Shown: positions 16,770 through 23,953 of the stretch, in pieces | Layout of the letters: the number at the start of each line of letters is the position of its first letter | Numbering within the stretch: position 1 is the stretch's first letter | DNA from: Campylobacterota bacterium | GTDB lineage: Bacteria > Bdellovibrionota > Bacteriovoracia > Bacteriovoracales > Bacteriovoracaceae | Length of the DNA: 61,023 nucleotides | Assembly: GCA_003650125.1 (NCBI GenBank) | Contig: QNFX01000009.1 | Span: 1 to 61,023, forward strand | Reading direction: 5' to 3' | Program-made: the position numbers and the translations under genes | Notes under the pieces: model-generated | Told to the model about the DNA's origin: nothing | Database searches by the model: none | What the model saw: the letters and a program-made list of their open reading frames with translations, nothing else

Positions 16770-17691
16770 AATGAAGCTTAGATTTACCTATTTCTCGACC
16801 ACCCTCTAAAAGAATTTCCTTTAGTTTTTCCTGAATTAGGTCATTTGCCTTTGAAAAGGTGCCATCAGAGCTTCTTTTTATGAGGTCTTGGATATCACCA
16901 TCAGAGAGTTCTTGATAGGTGAAGAGTAGATTCTTTACTACTTTAGTATCTACATTATCTTTGATTTGATCTGCTAACATGACAGTCATTTGTTTAATCT
17001 CGCGAGTACTCATTTTTTGATCTCTGGGCATGGTCGAGTTTGATCCTTCGAGAATTCCCCTGACGATAGCAGAATTGAGTTCAACTACTGAGTCAGTCCC
17101 CCCAACCATGTCATCAAACTTCTTCATAAGAGCAACTCTTTCTTCAGGTGAGGGATCTTTTTTAGATGCCACTAAGAATTCTTTAAAGGCCTGTGCTCCT
17201 TCACTGCTGTTGGCATACTCTTCTAGACCCCATACTTTAGTCAGAAAAGGGTCTTCAGTTCTCTTCTTTAAAATTTCTAATTCTTCTAGGGATAAATTTT
17301 TTGCCAGGTGATCAGATATTTTCTGTACAATTTTTTCCCCGTCAAAATGTTTTTTTAAAACTTTTTCTAGTTTTTCGTATTCTTGTGGGGGGAGGTATAT
17401 TTGTGCCTGCTTGAGTCGATCATCAATAATATAATCAATACTTTTTAAACTATGACTAGTTGAAGTTAAATCTAAGATTTCTCCAGTAAGCTTTTTCTTA
17501 ACAGAGGCCTTAGTGATTTCTTTTTTCTTAACTGTTTTTTTTACAGGTAATGGTAGGGGAGGCGCAACTTTTTTTACTGCTGCATTTTTAACTTCAATTT
17601 TATCTATAAAAATGTCGGTATCAGGAGTTGATCCGTAAAAATAATATAAGGCCATGGCGGTAAGTCCAATGATAGCAATTATTTTTTTCAT
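16762..17691 (-). CDS. Membrane-anchored periplasmic helical protein
   Basis: A protein of 309 residues with one N-terminal membrane helix (residues 3-19), a short Lys/Pro/Val-rich linker (KKVAPPLPLPVKKTVKKK), then a helical domain of about 220 residues containing repeated acidic helices (LEELEILKKRTEDPF, LSDGDIQDLIKRSSDG). The C-terminal part has the feel of DUF2059-like periplasmic domains, but this is not certain. It overlaps the LETM1-like gene by four bases (ATGA) and precedes the large secreted protein. The trio is likely one envelope-related operon of unknown role. Confidence 0.55.
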   Translation of the reverse strand: MKKIIAIIGLTAMALYYFYGSTPDTDIFIDKIEVKNAAVKKVAPPLPLPVKKTVKKKEITKASVKKKLTGEILDLTSTSHSLKSIDYIIDDRLKQAQIYLPPQEYEKLEKVLKKHFDGEKIVQKISDHLAKNLSLEELEILKKRTEDPFLTKVWGLEEYANSSEGAQAFKEFLVASKKDPSPEERVALMKKFDDMVGGTDSVVELNSAIVRGILEGSNSTMPRDQKMSTREIKQMTVMLADQIKDNVDTKVVKNLLFTYQELSDGDIQDLIKRSSDGTFSKANDLIQEKLKEILLEGGREIGKSKLHLN

Positions 17692-17981
17692 TTGACCTTG
17701 TCCTTTTTGAAACTACTAGGAAGTACATCAATACCTAGTTTTTTTCCAATATAAAGGATTAGAGGGAAAGTTATCGGGGCGGCAGGAAGAATCAGAAAGA
17801 CTCCAAGTCCAGCAGTCTTTAAAATGTCACCGAATTGATTGTTGGCAAATTTAATATCTGTAGAAGAAGCTTTTCCCATGGAGTATCTAAAATAGATATC
17901 CAGCATTTTTTTAGTTTCTTTTGACTCTTGGGCGAGAATTTCGTGAAGCTTTCGTAATTTGGATTTTAAGGTCTCAAACAT
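17688..17981 (-). CDS. LETM1-like mini membrane protein
   Basis: A protein of 97 residues. The segment LGVFLILPAAPITFPLILYIGKKLGIDVLPSSF closely follows the LETM1 membrane region (a helix with a central proline break, then LPSTF). LETM1 is a mitochondrial inner-membrane protein linked to cation/proton exchange, and short bacterial relatives are known, for example in Bacteroidetes. Residues 1-50 form a charged amphipathic part. It heads a three-gene group with two exported helical proteins and overlaps the next gene by four bases. Ion transport by so small a protein is only a possibility. Confidence 0.55.
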   Translation of the reverse strand: MFETLKSKLRKLHEILAQESKETKKMLDIYFRYSMGKASSTDIKFANNQFGDILKTAGLGVFLILPAAPITFPLILYIGKKLGIDVLPSSFKKDKVK

Positions 17982-18032
17982 AGGCCTAATATATAAAAAA
18001 TAAACCGATGACTGATAGCATTAAATTGCCAT

Positions 18033-19016
18033 TTACCCACTTTTTTTGAAGTATTTTAGGCCATAGGCGGGACTTTCTTTCAGTTTTCGCCTTCTTCTAT
18101 TGTATTCCTCGGTAGTTTTAACCGAACTATGCCCGACATCCTGAGATACAGTGAGTAGATCTGATCCGGCCTCAAGAGAAGACCCTATATAGGTGGCGCG
18201 AGCAGAGTGGGGACTTATGCGTTCGCTTATGCCTGCCTTTTTACAATGAACAGAGATAATATAATCCACTGATTTAGGGGCCAAAGGTCTAACCAGTTTT
18301 TTGGGGTCATTAGGGTTTTTGGTAGGCTGGAAAATCCACTTATCACTATCAATTTTTCTACCAATACTTTCCATCCAACAGATATAGTTTTCAATCACTT
18401 CCACGCATTCAGGGTGCAGCACTTTTTGCAAAAACTTCCCCCCTTTGGCCATAATCTCTAAAACTTTGTGGCCATTAATCTCACGGTAATCCTTAAGCTT
18501 TAAGTTTATAAGTTCAGACTTTCTCATTCCAGTAGAAAATAGTGTGTATAAAATCGCCCGATGAAGTTTGGCCGAAACAGAAGAGTCATCAACTGAATTA
18601 AGGATATCTAAAACCTGTTCGTCGCTTAAATCAAGAGTGGGGGAGAGGGCCACTTGTTTAGGTCTTTTAACACTGGTTGTGGGGTTGCTATCCATGAAAC
18701 CTTTTTCCACTAAGAAATCAAAATAACTAGAAAGTGAGGAGAGTTTACGATTAATTGTTTTAGGGGCCAACTTCTTTTCATTTAGCCAGTTTCGATAGGC
18801 GACGATATGAACTCTTTCAATGGCGCCTTGAAATTGATTATTAAAAAAAACTATAAATTGTCGTATGTCACTGCGGTAAGATTTCCTGGTGTGCTCAGAT
18901 TCAAAATTTTTAAAAAATTCAAAATCTAACTTGGCGGCGTCAGCTTCATTTATCAGTAATGTAGTATTAAGCTTTATTAAGTTATTTCCCATAATTATAA
19001 ATCGGGAAACTGGCAA
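18033..19016 (-). CDS. Tyrosine recombinase (Xer/integrase family), stand-alone
   Basis: A 327-residue recombinase. Residues about 30-115 form the SAM-like core-binding domain and 125-320 the catalytic domain. The catalytic set is visible: Arg165 in TGMRKSEL, Lys in AKGGK (191-194), His270 and Arg273 in SPHSARA, His296 in DVGHSS, and nucleophile Tyr305 in TTEEYNRR. The usual HxLRH reads HSARA. No phage genes, excisionase, IS or plasmid functions are around it, so a resident Xer-like role is more likely than a phage integrase. A perfect 13-6-13 inverted repeat lies 31 bp upstream (19048-19079), and its minus strand contains an extended -10. A second ATG (codon 9) is possible as the start. Confidence 0.85.
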   Translation of the reverse strand: MPVSRFIIMGNNLIKLNTTLLINEADAAKLDFEFFKNFESEHTRKSYRSDIRQFIVFFNNQFQGAIERVHIVAYRNWLNEKKLAPKTINRKLSSLSSYFDFLVEKGFMDSNPTTSVKRPKQVALSPTLDLSDEQVLDILNSVDDSSVSAKLHRAILYTLFSTGMRKSELINLKLKDYREINGHKVLEIMAKGGKFLQKVLHPECVEVIENYICWMESIGRKIDSDKWIFQPTKNPNDPKKLVRPLAPKSVDYIISVHCKKAGISERISPHSARATYIGSSLEAGSDLLTVSQDVGHSSVKTTEEYNRRRRKLKESPAYGLKYFKKSG

Positions 19017-19047
19017 AGTTCTTTAATAAAAGTTATTTAGAAATATT

Positions 19048-19079
19048 CTATGTGGTATAACTTCCATTATACCACATAG
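19048..19079. repeat. dif/loxP-like inverted repeat beside the recombinase gene
   Basis: CTATGTGGTATAA (19048-19060), six-base centre CTTCCA, TTATACCACATAG (19067-19079): a perfect 13-bp dyad. The inner ends ATAA-N6-TTAT are those of bacterial dif sites (11-6-11), and the perfect symmetry recalls sites served by one recombinase. It lies between divergent genes, where a terminator is not expected. The minus strand reads TGG-TATAAT across the arm and centre, an extended -10 for the recombinase gene, so autoregulation is an alternative or added role. Confidence 0.55.
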
Positions 19080-19097
19080 CTTTTTAGGCGACTTATA

Positions 19098-19126
19098 TGG
19101 TCGTATATACATGATTTTTCTATAAT
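19098..19126 (+). promoter_or_regulatory. Predicted promoter for the ankyrin lipoprotein
   Basis: Consensus TATAAT at 19121-19126 with a poor -35 (TGGTCG) at 17 bp. The transcript would start near 19133, some 23 bases before the ATG at 19156, and GGGA lies in the leader. Confidence 0.35.
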
Positions 19127-19155
19127 GCTTATTTAAATGCTCCGATGGGAAAACT

Positions 19156-19752
19156 ATGAAAGTAACAATCCTATCGTGTTTAATCTTAATAATTTCTTGT
19201 TCTAACAAAGGTGAATTCAACGCTGACTCCCAGATGCTTTTATTTCTTGAAGAAGAAAAAAAAATCTGTGCCCATGAAGACCTGTTTCAGGCCATCAATA
19301 TAAATTCCGTGGAAGGACTCGAATTTGTCATTGATCAAGGAGTTGAAATCGAATGTGTAAATAATGAGGGATTAACACCGCTTTATCTAGCAGTGAAAAA
19401 ACAAAAAATTAGGTTGGTTGAACAATTGATAAATTCTAATGCGGAAATTGATGGTAAAAGTAGCAATGGAGAAACACCCCTACATATGGCCGCGAGATCA
19501 GGTAAATTTTATTTAGTTAAATATTTAGTGGAAAATGGGGCCGAATTAGATGCAATTTCAAAAAAAGGCCTAGTACCTATGCATTTAGCTGCCTCCTCAG
19601 AAAATGTTTTTATGGCCAATTACCTTTTTGAAAATGGTGCCTCAGTAAATGTGAAGAATCAAAATGGAAAAACCCCTTTAGACTACGCCGCTGCTAAGAA
19701 GAGTTTTAAAATGGTTGAGTTTTTAAAGCAAAGACTTCACTCCGTAGATTAA
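19156..19752 (+). CDS. Ankyrin-repeat lipoprotein
   Basis: A protein of 198 residues with a lipoprotein signal peptide (MKVTILSCLILIISC, Cys15 as lipidated residue). Residues about 45-190 form four to five ankyrin repeats with the usual consensus pieces: GLTPLYLAVKKQKIRLVEQLI, GETPLHMAARSGKFYLVKYL, GLVPMHLAASSENVFMANYL and GKTPLDYAAAKKSFKMVEFL. Ankyrin repeats bind proteins, so this is likely a periplasmic or outer-membrane scaffold. The partner is unknown. It diverges from the recombinase gene. A 9-bp palindrome overlaps its stop codon. Confidence 0.85.
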   Translation: MKVTILSCLILIISCSNKGEFNADSQMLLFLEEEKKICAHEDLFQAININSVEGLEFVIDQGVEIECVNNEGLTPLYLAVKKQKIRLVEQLINSNAEIDGKSSNGETPLHMAARSGKFYLVKYLVENGAELDAISKKGLVPMHLAASSENVFMANYLFENGASVNVKNQNGKTPLDYAAAKKSFKMVEFLKQRLHSVD

Positions 19753-19766
19753 ATCGAATTTAATCT
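19746..19766 (+). repeat. Palindrome at the end of the ankyrin gene
   Basis: AGATTAAAT (19746-19754) and ATTTAATCT (19758-19766) around CGA, with the stop codon inside the left arm. The stem is AT-rich and lacks a T-tract, so it would be a weak terminator; an operator for the next gene is also possible. Confidence 0.3.
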
Positions 19767-19811
19767 GGCCAAGACTAAAATTTCATTTAAGATAAAAAGA
19801 AAGGATTATAT

Positions 19812-20615
19812 ATGGACCCCATTGTTGTTTCAGGTTACGTCGGAGCACTATTTGTAGGACTCGTTTTAGGTTTGATTGGCGCCGGTGGCTCTATTTTAAT
19901 TTTACCTATATTGGTTTATTTATTGAAAATTCCTCCGGTCCTCGCTACCGCCTACTCTCTTTTTATAGTGGGACTCACCGCTTTAGTAGGAACATATAAA
20001 TATTATAAAAAAGACCTGGTTAATTTAAAAACTGCTGGGATCTTTGCCCTCCCCGCTTTTTTTGGTGTTTTTCTAACTAGAAAATTTCTCGTGCCTGCTA
20101 TTCCCGCAGAACTTTTTACTGCCGGAACTTTCACTTTGACCAAAGATGTTTTCATTCTGTTATTTTTTGCTGTGGTAATGGTGCTTGCCGCTTATACCAT
20201 GATTAAAGGAAAAAAAGATGTCAAAGAGGAACAAGGAGAACAGGTTTTTAACTATCCACTGATTGGCCTGGAGGGGTTAATTGTTGGCTTTGTAACAGGA
20301 CTTGTAGGCGCTGGTGGAGGCTTTTTAATTATTCCCGCATTAGTTGTTCTGGCCAAAATCCCTATGAAAGAGGCAGTCGGAACCTCTCTTTTGATTATCG
20401 CAGCTAAATCTCTTTTTGGATTTTTAGGAGATATTGGTGGAGAATATGCTATTGATTGGTCCTTTTTAGGGATATTTTCCTCTATCTCTATTGTTGGGAT
20501 ATTTTTAGGAATCTATCTAAATCATTATGTTCCCGGGCAAAAACTTAAAAAAGGTTTTGGTTTTTTCGTCTTGGCGATGGGTCTTTTTATCATCGGGAAA
20601 GAACTCTTTATGTGA
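19812..20615 (+). CDS. TSUP (TauE/SafE) family membrane transporter
   Basis: A protein of 267 residues with about eight membrane helices in two related halves. Each half carries the family's glycine motif: GLVLGLIGAGGSILILPILVY and GFVTGLVGAGGGFLIIPALVV, each followed by an AT/S-rich helix (ATAYSLFIVGL; AVGTSLLIIAAKS). TSUP proteins export or import sulfite, sulfonates or other small sulfur-containing anions. The DoxX-like gene follows after 34 bp and may be co-expressed, which would fit a sulfur or redox role; this is inference. Confidence 0.85.
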   Translation: MDPIVVSGYVGALFVGLVLGLIGAGGSILILPILVYLLKIPPVLATAYSLFIVGLTALVGTYKYYKKDLVNLKTAGIFALPAFFGVFLTRKFLVPAIPAELFTAGTFTLTKDVFILLFFAVVMVLAAYTMIKGKKDVKEEQGEQVFNYPLIGLEGLIVGFVTGLVGAGGGFLIIPALVVLAKIPMKEAVGTSLLIIAAKSLFGFLGDIGGEYAIDWSFLGIFSSISIVGIFLGIYLNHYVPGQKLKKGFGFFVLAMGLFIIGKELFM

Positions 20616-20649
20616 TAAGATTAACCTATTAACATATACGGAGGTATCA

Positions 20650-21060
20650 ATGAAAACAAAGCTCGCACTAGGTGCTAGATTAATTTTAGGTCTCATCTTT
20701 TTTATTTTTGGTTTAAATGGATTGGCGATGATGTTTACCGGAAGCGGATTTATCTCAATGCCGCCGATGCCTGAGGCAGCAGGTTCTTTTATGGGGGCGC
20801 TAGCAGCAAGTAAATTCTCTCTACCTCTTTTAAAAATCACTGAAGTTTTAATGGGGGGCCTTTTATTAATAGGTTTTTATGTTCCACTAGCGGTGGTTGT
20901 TCTCACTCCCATTATTTTAAATATTTTATTTTTTCACATCTTTCTGGCGCCAGGTGGATTACCGATGGCAATTTTTATAATGATCCTACATGGATATCTC
21001 ACCTACTGTTATTGGGCATATTATAAGGGCGCTCTCACCTGTAAGGCAGAAGTTAAATAA
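20650..21060 (+). CDS. DoxX-like membrane protein
   Basis: A protein of 136 residues with four membrane helices, starting ARLILGLIFFIFGLNGLAMM and ending with HGYLTYCYWAYYKGAL, the general layout of DoxX/DoxD-like proteins. Such proteins are linked to terminal oxidase or thiosulfate:quinone oxidoreductase, or are uncharacterised. I chose ATG 20650 because GGAGG lies at 20640-20644. The frame stays open upstream to 20527, but only by overlapping the TSUP gene. Confidence 0.65.
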   Translation: MKTKLALGARLILGLIFFIFGLNGLAMMFTGSGFISMPPMPEAAGSFMGALAASKFSLPLLKITEVLMGGLLLIGFYVPLAVVVLTPIILNILFFHIFLAPGGLPMAIFIMILHGYLTYCYWAYYKGALTCKAEVK

Positions 21061-21078
21061 ATTCTCTTTGAAATAGCT

Positions 21079-21105
21079 TAACTTTTTAGTCAGGTAAGCC
21101 GACAT
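21079..21105 (+). promoter_or_regulatory. Sigma-28 (FliA)-like promoter
   Basis: TAACTTTT (21079-21086), 11-bp spacer, GCCGACAT (21098-21105). Each box matches six of eight positions of the FliA consensus TAAAGTTT-N11-GCCGATAA. The ATG at 21114 follows after eight bases, the same distance as at the promoter at 23919-23945. No ribosome-binding site is present, so the message may be leaderless. Confidence 0.5.
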
Positions 21106-21113
21106 GCTTTTTA

Positions 21114-21860
21114 ATGAAAAAGAATCGGCCTATCATTTATATTGTTTTACCCATGGTAATGGTGCTGGGTTTGCACATCACTCAAGGTCCTGGTTGGTTC
21201 AATAATCTTTTTGAAGATAAGACAACCTATAGGGGCCTTGCCAGTGTGGATCTAATGGAGGCCTTTGATATTGATGAAGGCGGACTTAGAGAGCTAGATT
21301 TTACCCGCAACCGCGCTTTTAAAATCCCCTCTCTTTACATGTATCCAAATTATTTTTTTGAAGATGTTTTAACGGTCACGACTGACCCTCGATCAGTTTG
21401 TATCCAGTGTCAGGGAGGAATTCGGCCGGGGGAAGTTGTAGCTTTTCGCTTTCCGGGAAATAATAAAAAAATTGGTTTTGGAAGAGTATTGGGATTTCCC
21501 GGAGATGAAATCGAAATAAAAAATAAAGAAATATTTATCAATGGCCAAGTCGAAGAGCTCGCTCCTTTACAAAATGGAAACTCAAAAATTAATCTCATAA
21601 ACTTTGCATATTTTAAATCTAATATAAAGGGTATAGTTTATGTAATTGTTAAAGACCCTGATAAAAAAGAGAAAACATCATATCAATTACAAAAAATTCC
21701 ACCCGGACATTTTTATATTTTGGCCGATAACCGCGATCATTCTATAGACTCCAGAGCTTTAGGCCCGATACCCTTAGGTCGAATCATTGGTGTTGAGATT
21801 GGAATGAGCAATCAAACACGGGTAGAAAAAACGCTTTCGAGGTTAAAACCCCGGGACTAA
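21114..21860 (+). CDS. Signal peptidase I-like protein lacking the catalytic Ser and Lys
   Basis: A protein of 248 residues that aligns along the LepB catalytic region: FKIPSLYMYPNYFFED against E. coli FQIPSGSMMPTLLIGD, then RVLGFPGDE and ADNRDHSIDSR for the usual GDNRDNSxDSR. The nucleophile Ser is Tyr75 and the general-base Lys before RxxGxPGD is Gly123; codons TAC and GGA confirm both. It keeps the fold markers and one N-terminal membrane helix (residues 7-20), so it should be exported-facing but unable to cleave by the known mechanism. It may bind preproteins or have another role. The stop is two bases before endA, so they share a transcript, headed by a sigma-28-like promoter. Confidence 0.8.
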   Translation: MKKNRPIIYIVLPMVMVLGLHITQGPGWFNNLFEDKTTYRGLASVDLMEAFDIDEGGLRELDFTRNRAFKIPSLYMYPNYFFEDVLTVTTDPRSVCIQCQGGIRPGEVVAFRFPGNNKKIGFGRVLGFPGDEIEIKNKEIFINGQVEELAPLQNGNSKINLINFAYFKSNIKGIVYVIVKDPDKKEKTSYQLQKIPPGHFYILADNRDHSIDSRALGPIPLGRIIGVEIGMSNQTRVEKTLSRLKPRD

Positions 21861-21862
21861 TC

Positions 21863-22642
21863 ATGTGGAAAATAATACTCCCACTTTTGTTTATCATACC
21901 TACATGGGCACAAAACCTAGGTGTCGCAGATCGAGATGAGGCAAAAAATCTTTTAAATAGTAGTTTTGGAAAAATGGGGAATACCTTTTTTTGTGAATGC
22001 CCCTATATTAGAAAAAGGATTAAAAAATGTGAGTTTACCTACGACTCTTACCCAAAAAGACAAAAACAACTGGAGTGGTCTCATATAGTTTCTCCTGAAA
22101 TTTTTGGCCCTACGTTTATTTCTTGGAATGAGGGCCATCCTAAATGTGAAAGGGTCGCCAGGTTCCCGAGTAGATCTATGATGAGTTCTATGAACTACAG
22201 TAGGTCTTATTATGAAAATCTTTTAGAAAAGAAACCTTTCAAAGGAATTGAATGCGCTAGGAAAGTAAATGATCTTTATCGTCGAATGGAAGCAGATTTG
22301 TATAACATAGTTCCAGTGATTGGCGCGGTAAATGCTTTAAAAAATGGTCAAACACCGGCCGAAATTCATATCTTTGTTCCTCAATTTGGAAAATGTGATT
22401 TAAAAATAATGAAAAGACATATTGATCCCCCAGATGAATTAAAAGGGGATGTGGCACGAATTTATTTTTACATGGAAGCATCCTATCCAGGAAGAGTCAG
22501 CATTCCTTCTAAAACAAAAATGCTTCTTAGAAAATGGTCACAGCTCGATCCGGTTTCATTTAAAGAATGTCAAAGGGCCAATAAGATTTTAAGACTACAA
22601 GGGAATATAAATTTTTTCGTGCAGAAAAAATGTCGAAACTAA
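21863..22642 (+). CDS. endA: Endonuclease I (EndA/NucM family), secreted
   Basis: A protein of 259 residues with a signal peptide (MWKIILPLLFIIPTWAQ). It carries the family's beta-beta-alpha-metal core: LEWSHIVSPEIFG with the general base His74, and EADLYNIVPVIGAVNALKNG with the metal-binding Asn148. Several cysteines (near 44, 46, 56 and 95) suggest disulfides, as in periplasmic EndA/Vvn. It should cut DNA and RNA non-specifically in the periplasm or outside. It is the second gene of a pair with the inactive signal-peptidase paralogue. In a predator it could act on prey DNA, which is inference. Confidence 0.85.
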   Translation: MWKIILPLLFIIPTWAQNLGVADRDEAKNLLNSSFGKMGNTFFCECPYIRKRIKKCEFTYDSYPKRQKQLEWSHIVSPEIFGPTFISWNEGHPKCERVARFPSRSMMSSMNYSRSYYENLLEKKPFKGIECARKVNDLYRRMEADLYNIVPVIGAVNALKNGQTPAEIHIFVPQFGKCDLKIMKRHIDPPDELKGDVARIYFYMEASYPGRVSIPSKTKMLLRKWSQLDPVSFKECQRANKILRLQGNINFFVQKKCRN

Positions 22643-22734
22643 GCAACCTTAGCTAACTTTTTATTTTTCTTCCAATTTTAGGACGGAACTCTTCCCTACC
22701 TTGAAGTTTTAGGTCTTCAAGTTCTTAGTATTAT

Positions 22735-22922
22735 TATAATCGAAAGAAAAAATATTCTAAAGGGCATAAAAGAAAAGATTGCCCGAGCGCGGTAAGGTGA
22801 AGTAAGAAAATGTAAGCGAAATTGCCTCGAGTCATTCTAGACACGAGGAAATTGATGCTGTTATAAAGCTGCAGTACCTAAAATGCCTAGCAATAATCTT
22901 TATGCAAATGGGAGGATAAACC
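22735..22922 (+). promoter_or_regulatory. TATAAT and long structured leader of the PhaR-type gene
   Basis: TATAAT at 22735-22740 implies a leader of about 175 nt, unusually long for this window. It contains GGGCA/TGCCC (22762-22766 with 22780-22784) and a hairpin at 22820-22853 built from AATT/AATT, CCTCG/CGAGG and GTC/GAC with symmetric single mismatches. A strong GGGAGGA ribosome-binding site sits before the ATG. A weaker dyad CTTGAAG/CTTCAAG (22700-22721) lies upstream. It does not match a riboswitch I know. Confidence 0.4.
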
Positions 22923-23324
22923 ATGGAAAAGAAGAGAACGATTAAAAAGTACGCTAATAGAAAGCTTTATGACACGCAGCAAAGCTGTTACATCACTCTT
23001 GACGAGATTTCTGAGTTAATCAGAGCAGGACAAGATATTGTTGTTATCGACAACAAGACTAAAGATGACATTACTTACAGAACGCTAATTCAACTTCTGT
23101 CTCTTCTAGAGACCAAGAAGGCCAAAAATGGCATGGAAGAATCACTGTATAGAATCATCAGATCTGTGGAAGGGACTTTTTCTGGCTATATCAAGGAACT
23201 AGAGGCAGAAACTATGCCTTTTGCAGACCTTGGACCTGCAGCTGGAACACAACCAGTCGCTCCAATTGCCTCTGAAGAGTCTATGGATCAAGAACAGACA
23301 TCAACATCTGGTCTTAGCTTCTAA
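22923..23324 (+). CDS. PhaR/PhbR-type DNA-binding regulator
   Basis: A protein of 133 residues. Residues 4-62 match the N-terminal DNA-binding domain of polyhydroxyalkanoate regulators: IKKYANRKLYDTQQSCYITL, then DEISELIRAGQDIVVIDNKTKDDITYRTLIQLL. The rest is short, helical to residue about 95, then Pro/Ala/Glu-rich and likely disordered. PhaR represses phasin and PHA genes and binds PHB granules. No pha genes are in this window, so another regulatory use is possible. It has a long structured leader and a strong terminator directly after it, so it is monocistronic. Confidence 0.8.
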   Translation: MEKKRTIKKYANRKLYDTQQSCYITLDEISELIRAGQDIVVIDNKTKDDITYRTLIQLLSLLETKKAKNGMEESLYRIIRSVEGTFSGYIKELEAETMPFADLGPAAGTQPVAPIASEESMDQEQTSTSGLSF

Positions 23325-23331
23325 TTTTTTG

Positions 23332-23362
23332 CCCCCTCTATCCTAGGGGGGGATTGTTTTTC
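23332..23362 (+). terminator. Rho-independent terminator after the PhaR-type gene
   Basis: CCCCCT (23332-23337) pairs with AGGGGG (23345-23350), loop CTATCCT, followed by ATTGTTTTTC. A T6 run before the stem would also suit the opposite strand. Confidence 0.75.
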
Positions 23363-23399
23363 ATTTCTTTGTTATAATAAATTAAAAAAGTGACTCTTT

Positions 23400-23906
23400 A
23401 TGGAAGAAGAGATTGAAGAAAGTATTGTAAGAAAAAAGAAGCCTACTAAGTTAGTTGGCAGAAACTTATTTTTATATCTGCTTTTAATTTTTAATACCCT
23501 GATGGGGCTACTCGTTCTTGGCGGCCAATTAAGAATTAAAAGCACAACTGCCCTCACAGGAGAGCAACCCTTTTTGGTCAAATCAGCAAAAAAGGTGGGC
23601 CAGGGAGAGTTTGTTTCATTCGCTCTAATCATTACAAATTTAGCGGAATATGATGGCCCTAGAAGATACATCAGAATAAAACCTATTATCGAAGTAACCA
23701 AAGGCCTGCAATACAAAGAGATTTCGCTCAAGAAAAAGGTCATTAGAAATCAACTTATTTCCTATTTAAATACTCTCACTCCAGAAAATGTCCTAGGGGA
23801 AACAGGACTAAATAATCTTAAGGCCGATGTTAAAAAGATCTTTAAAAAAATCTTGACTCACACCCAAATAAAGATGCTATATTTCTCCGAATTTCGAGTT
23901 AATTAA
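23400..23906 (+). CDS. FliL-like membrane protein
   Basis: A protein of 168 residues with a cytosolic basic N-terminus, one membrane helix (residues about 24-42) and a periplasmic domain with the FliL pattern: YIRIKPIIEVTKG, a long helix (IRNQLISYLNTLTPENVL), GLNNLKADVKKIFKKIL and the end MLYFSEFRVN. FliL helps stator function at the flagellar motor. No other flagellar gene is here, and some predators have several FliL copies, so this could be a motor or a gliding-related version. A TATAAT at 23373-23378 gives a short leader. Confidence 0.6.
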   Translation: MEEEIEESIVRKKKPTKLVGRNLFLYLLLIFNTLMGLLVLGGQLRIKSTTALTGEQPFLVKSAKKVGQGEFVSFALIITNLAEYDGPRRYIRIKPIIEVTKGLQYKEISLKKKVIRNQLISYLNTLTPENVLGETGLNNLKADVKKIFKKILTHTQIKMLYFSEFRVN

Positions 23907-23918
23907 TTTATCTGGGCC

Positions 23919-23945
23919 TATAGATTCCTAGAGAAAACCCGACAT
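23919..23945 (+). promoter_or_regulatory. Sigma-28 (FliA)-like promoter
   Basis: TATAGATT (23919-23926), 11-bp spacer, CCCGACAT (23938-23945). The -35 matches six of eight and the -10 five of eight bases of the FliA consensus. The start codon at 23954 lies eight bases after the -10, the same as at the promoter at 21079-21105, so a leaderless message is likely. Confidence 0.45.
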
Positions 23946-23953
23946 GTGAGTAT

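Noticed and set aside
18033-19016. Phage or genomic-island integrase
   Set aside because: No phage, excisionase, tRNA attachment site or direct repeats are near and base composition looks like the neighbours.
19048-19079. Dyad read as an ordinary terminator
   Set aside because: It lies between divergent genes, the stem is AT-rich and only five Ts follow, so termination is not the best explanation.
22741-22922. c-di-GMP (GEMM) riboswitch in the leader
   Set aside because: The conserved GGACGCAAAGCC-type core and tetraloop receptor are not present.
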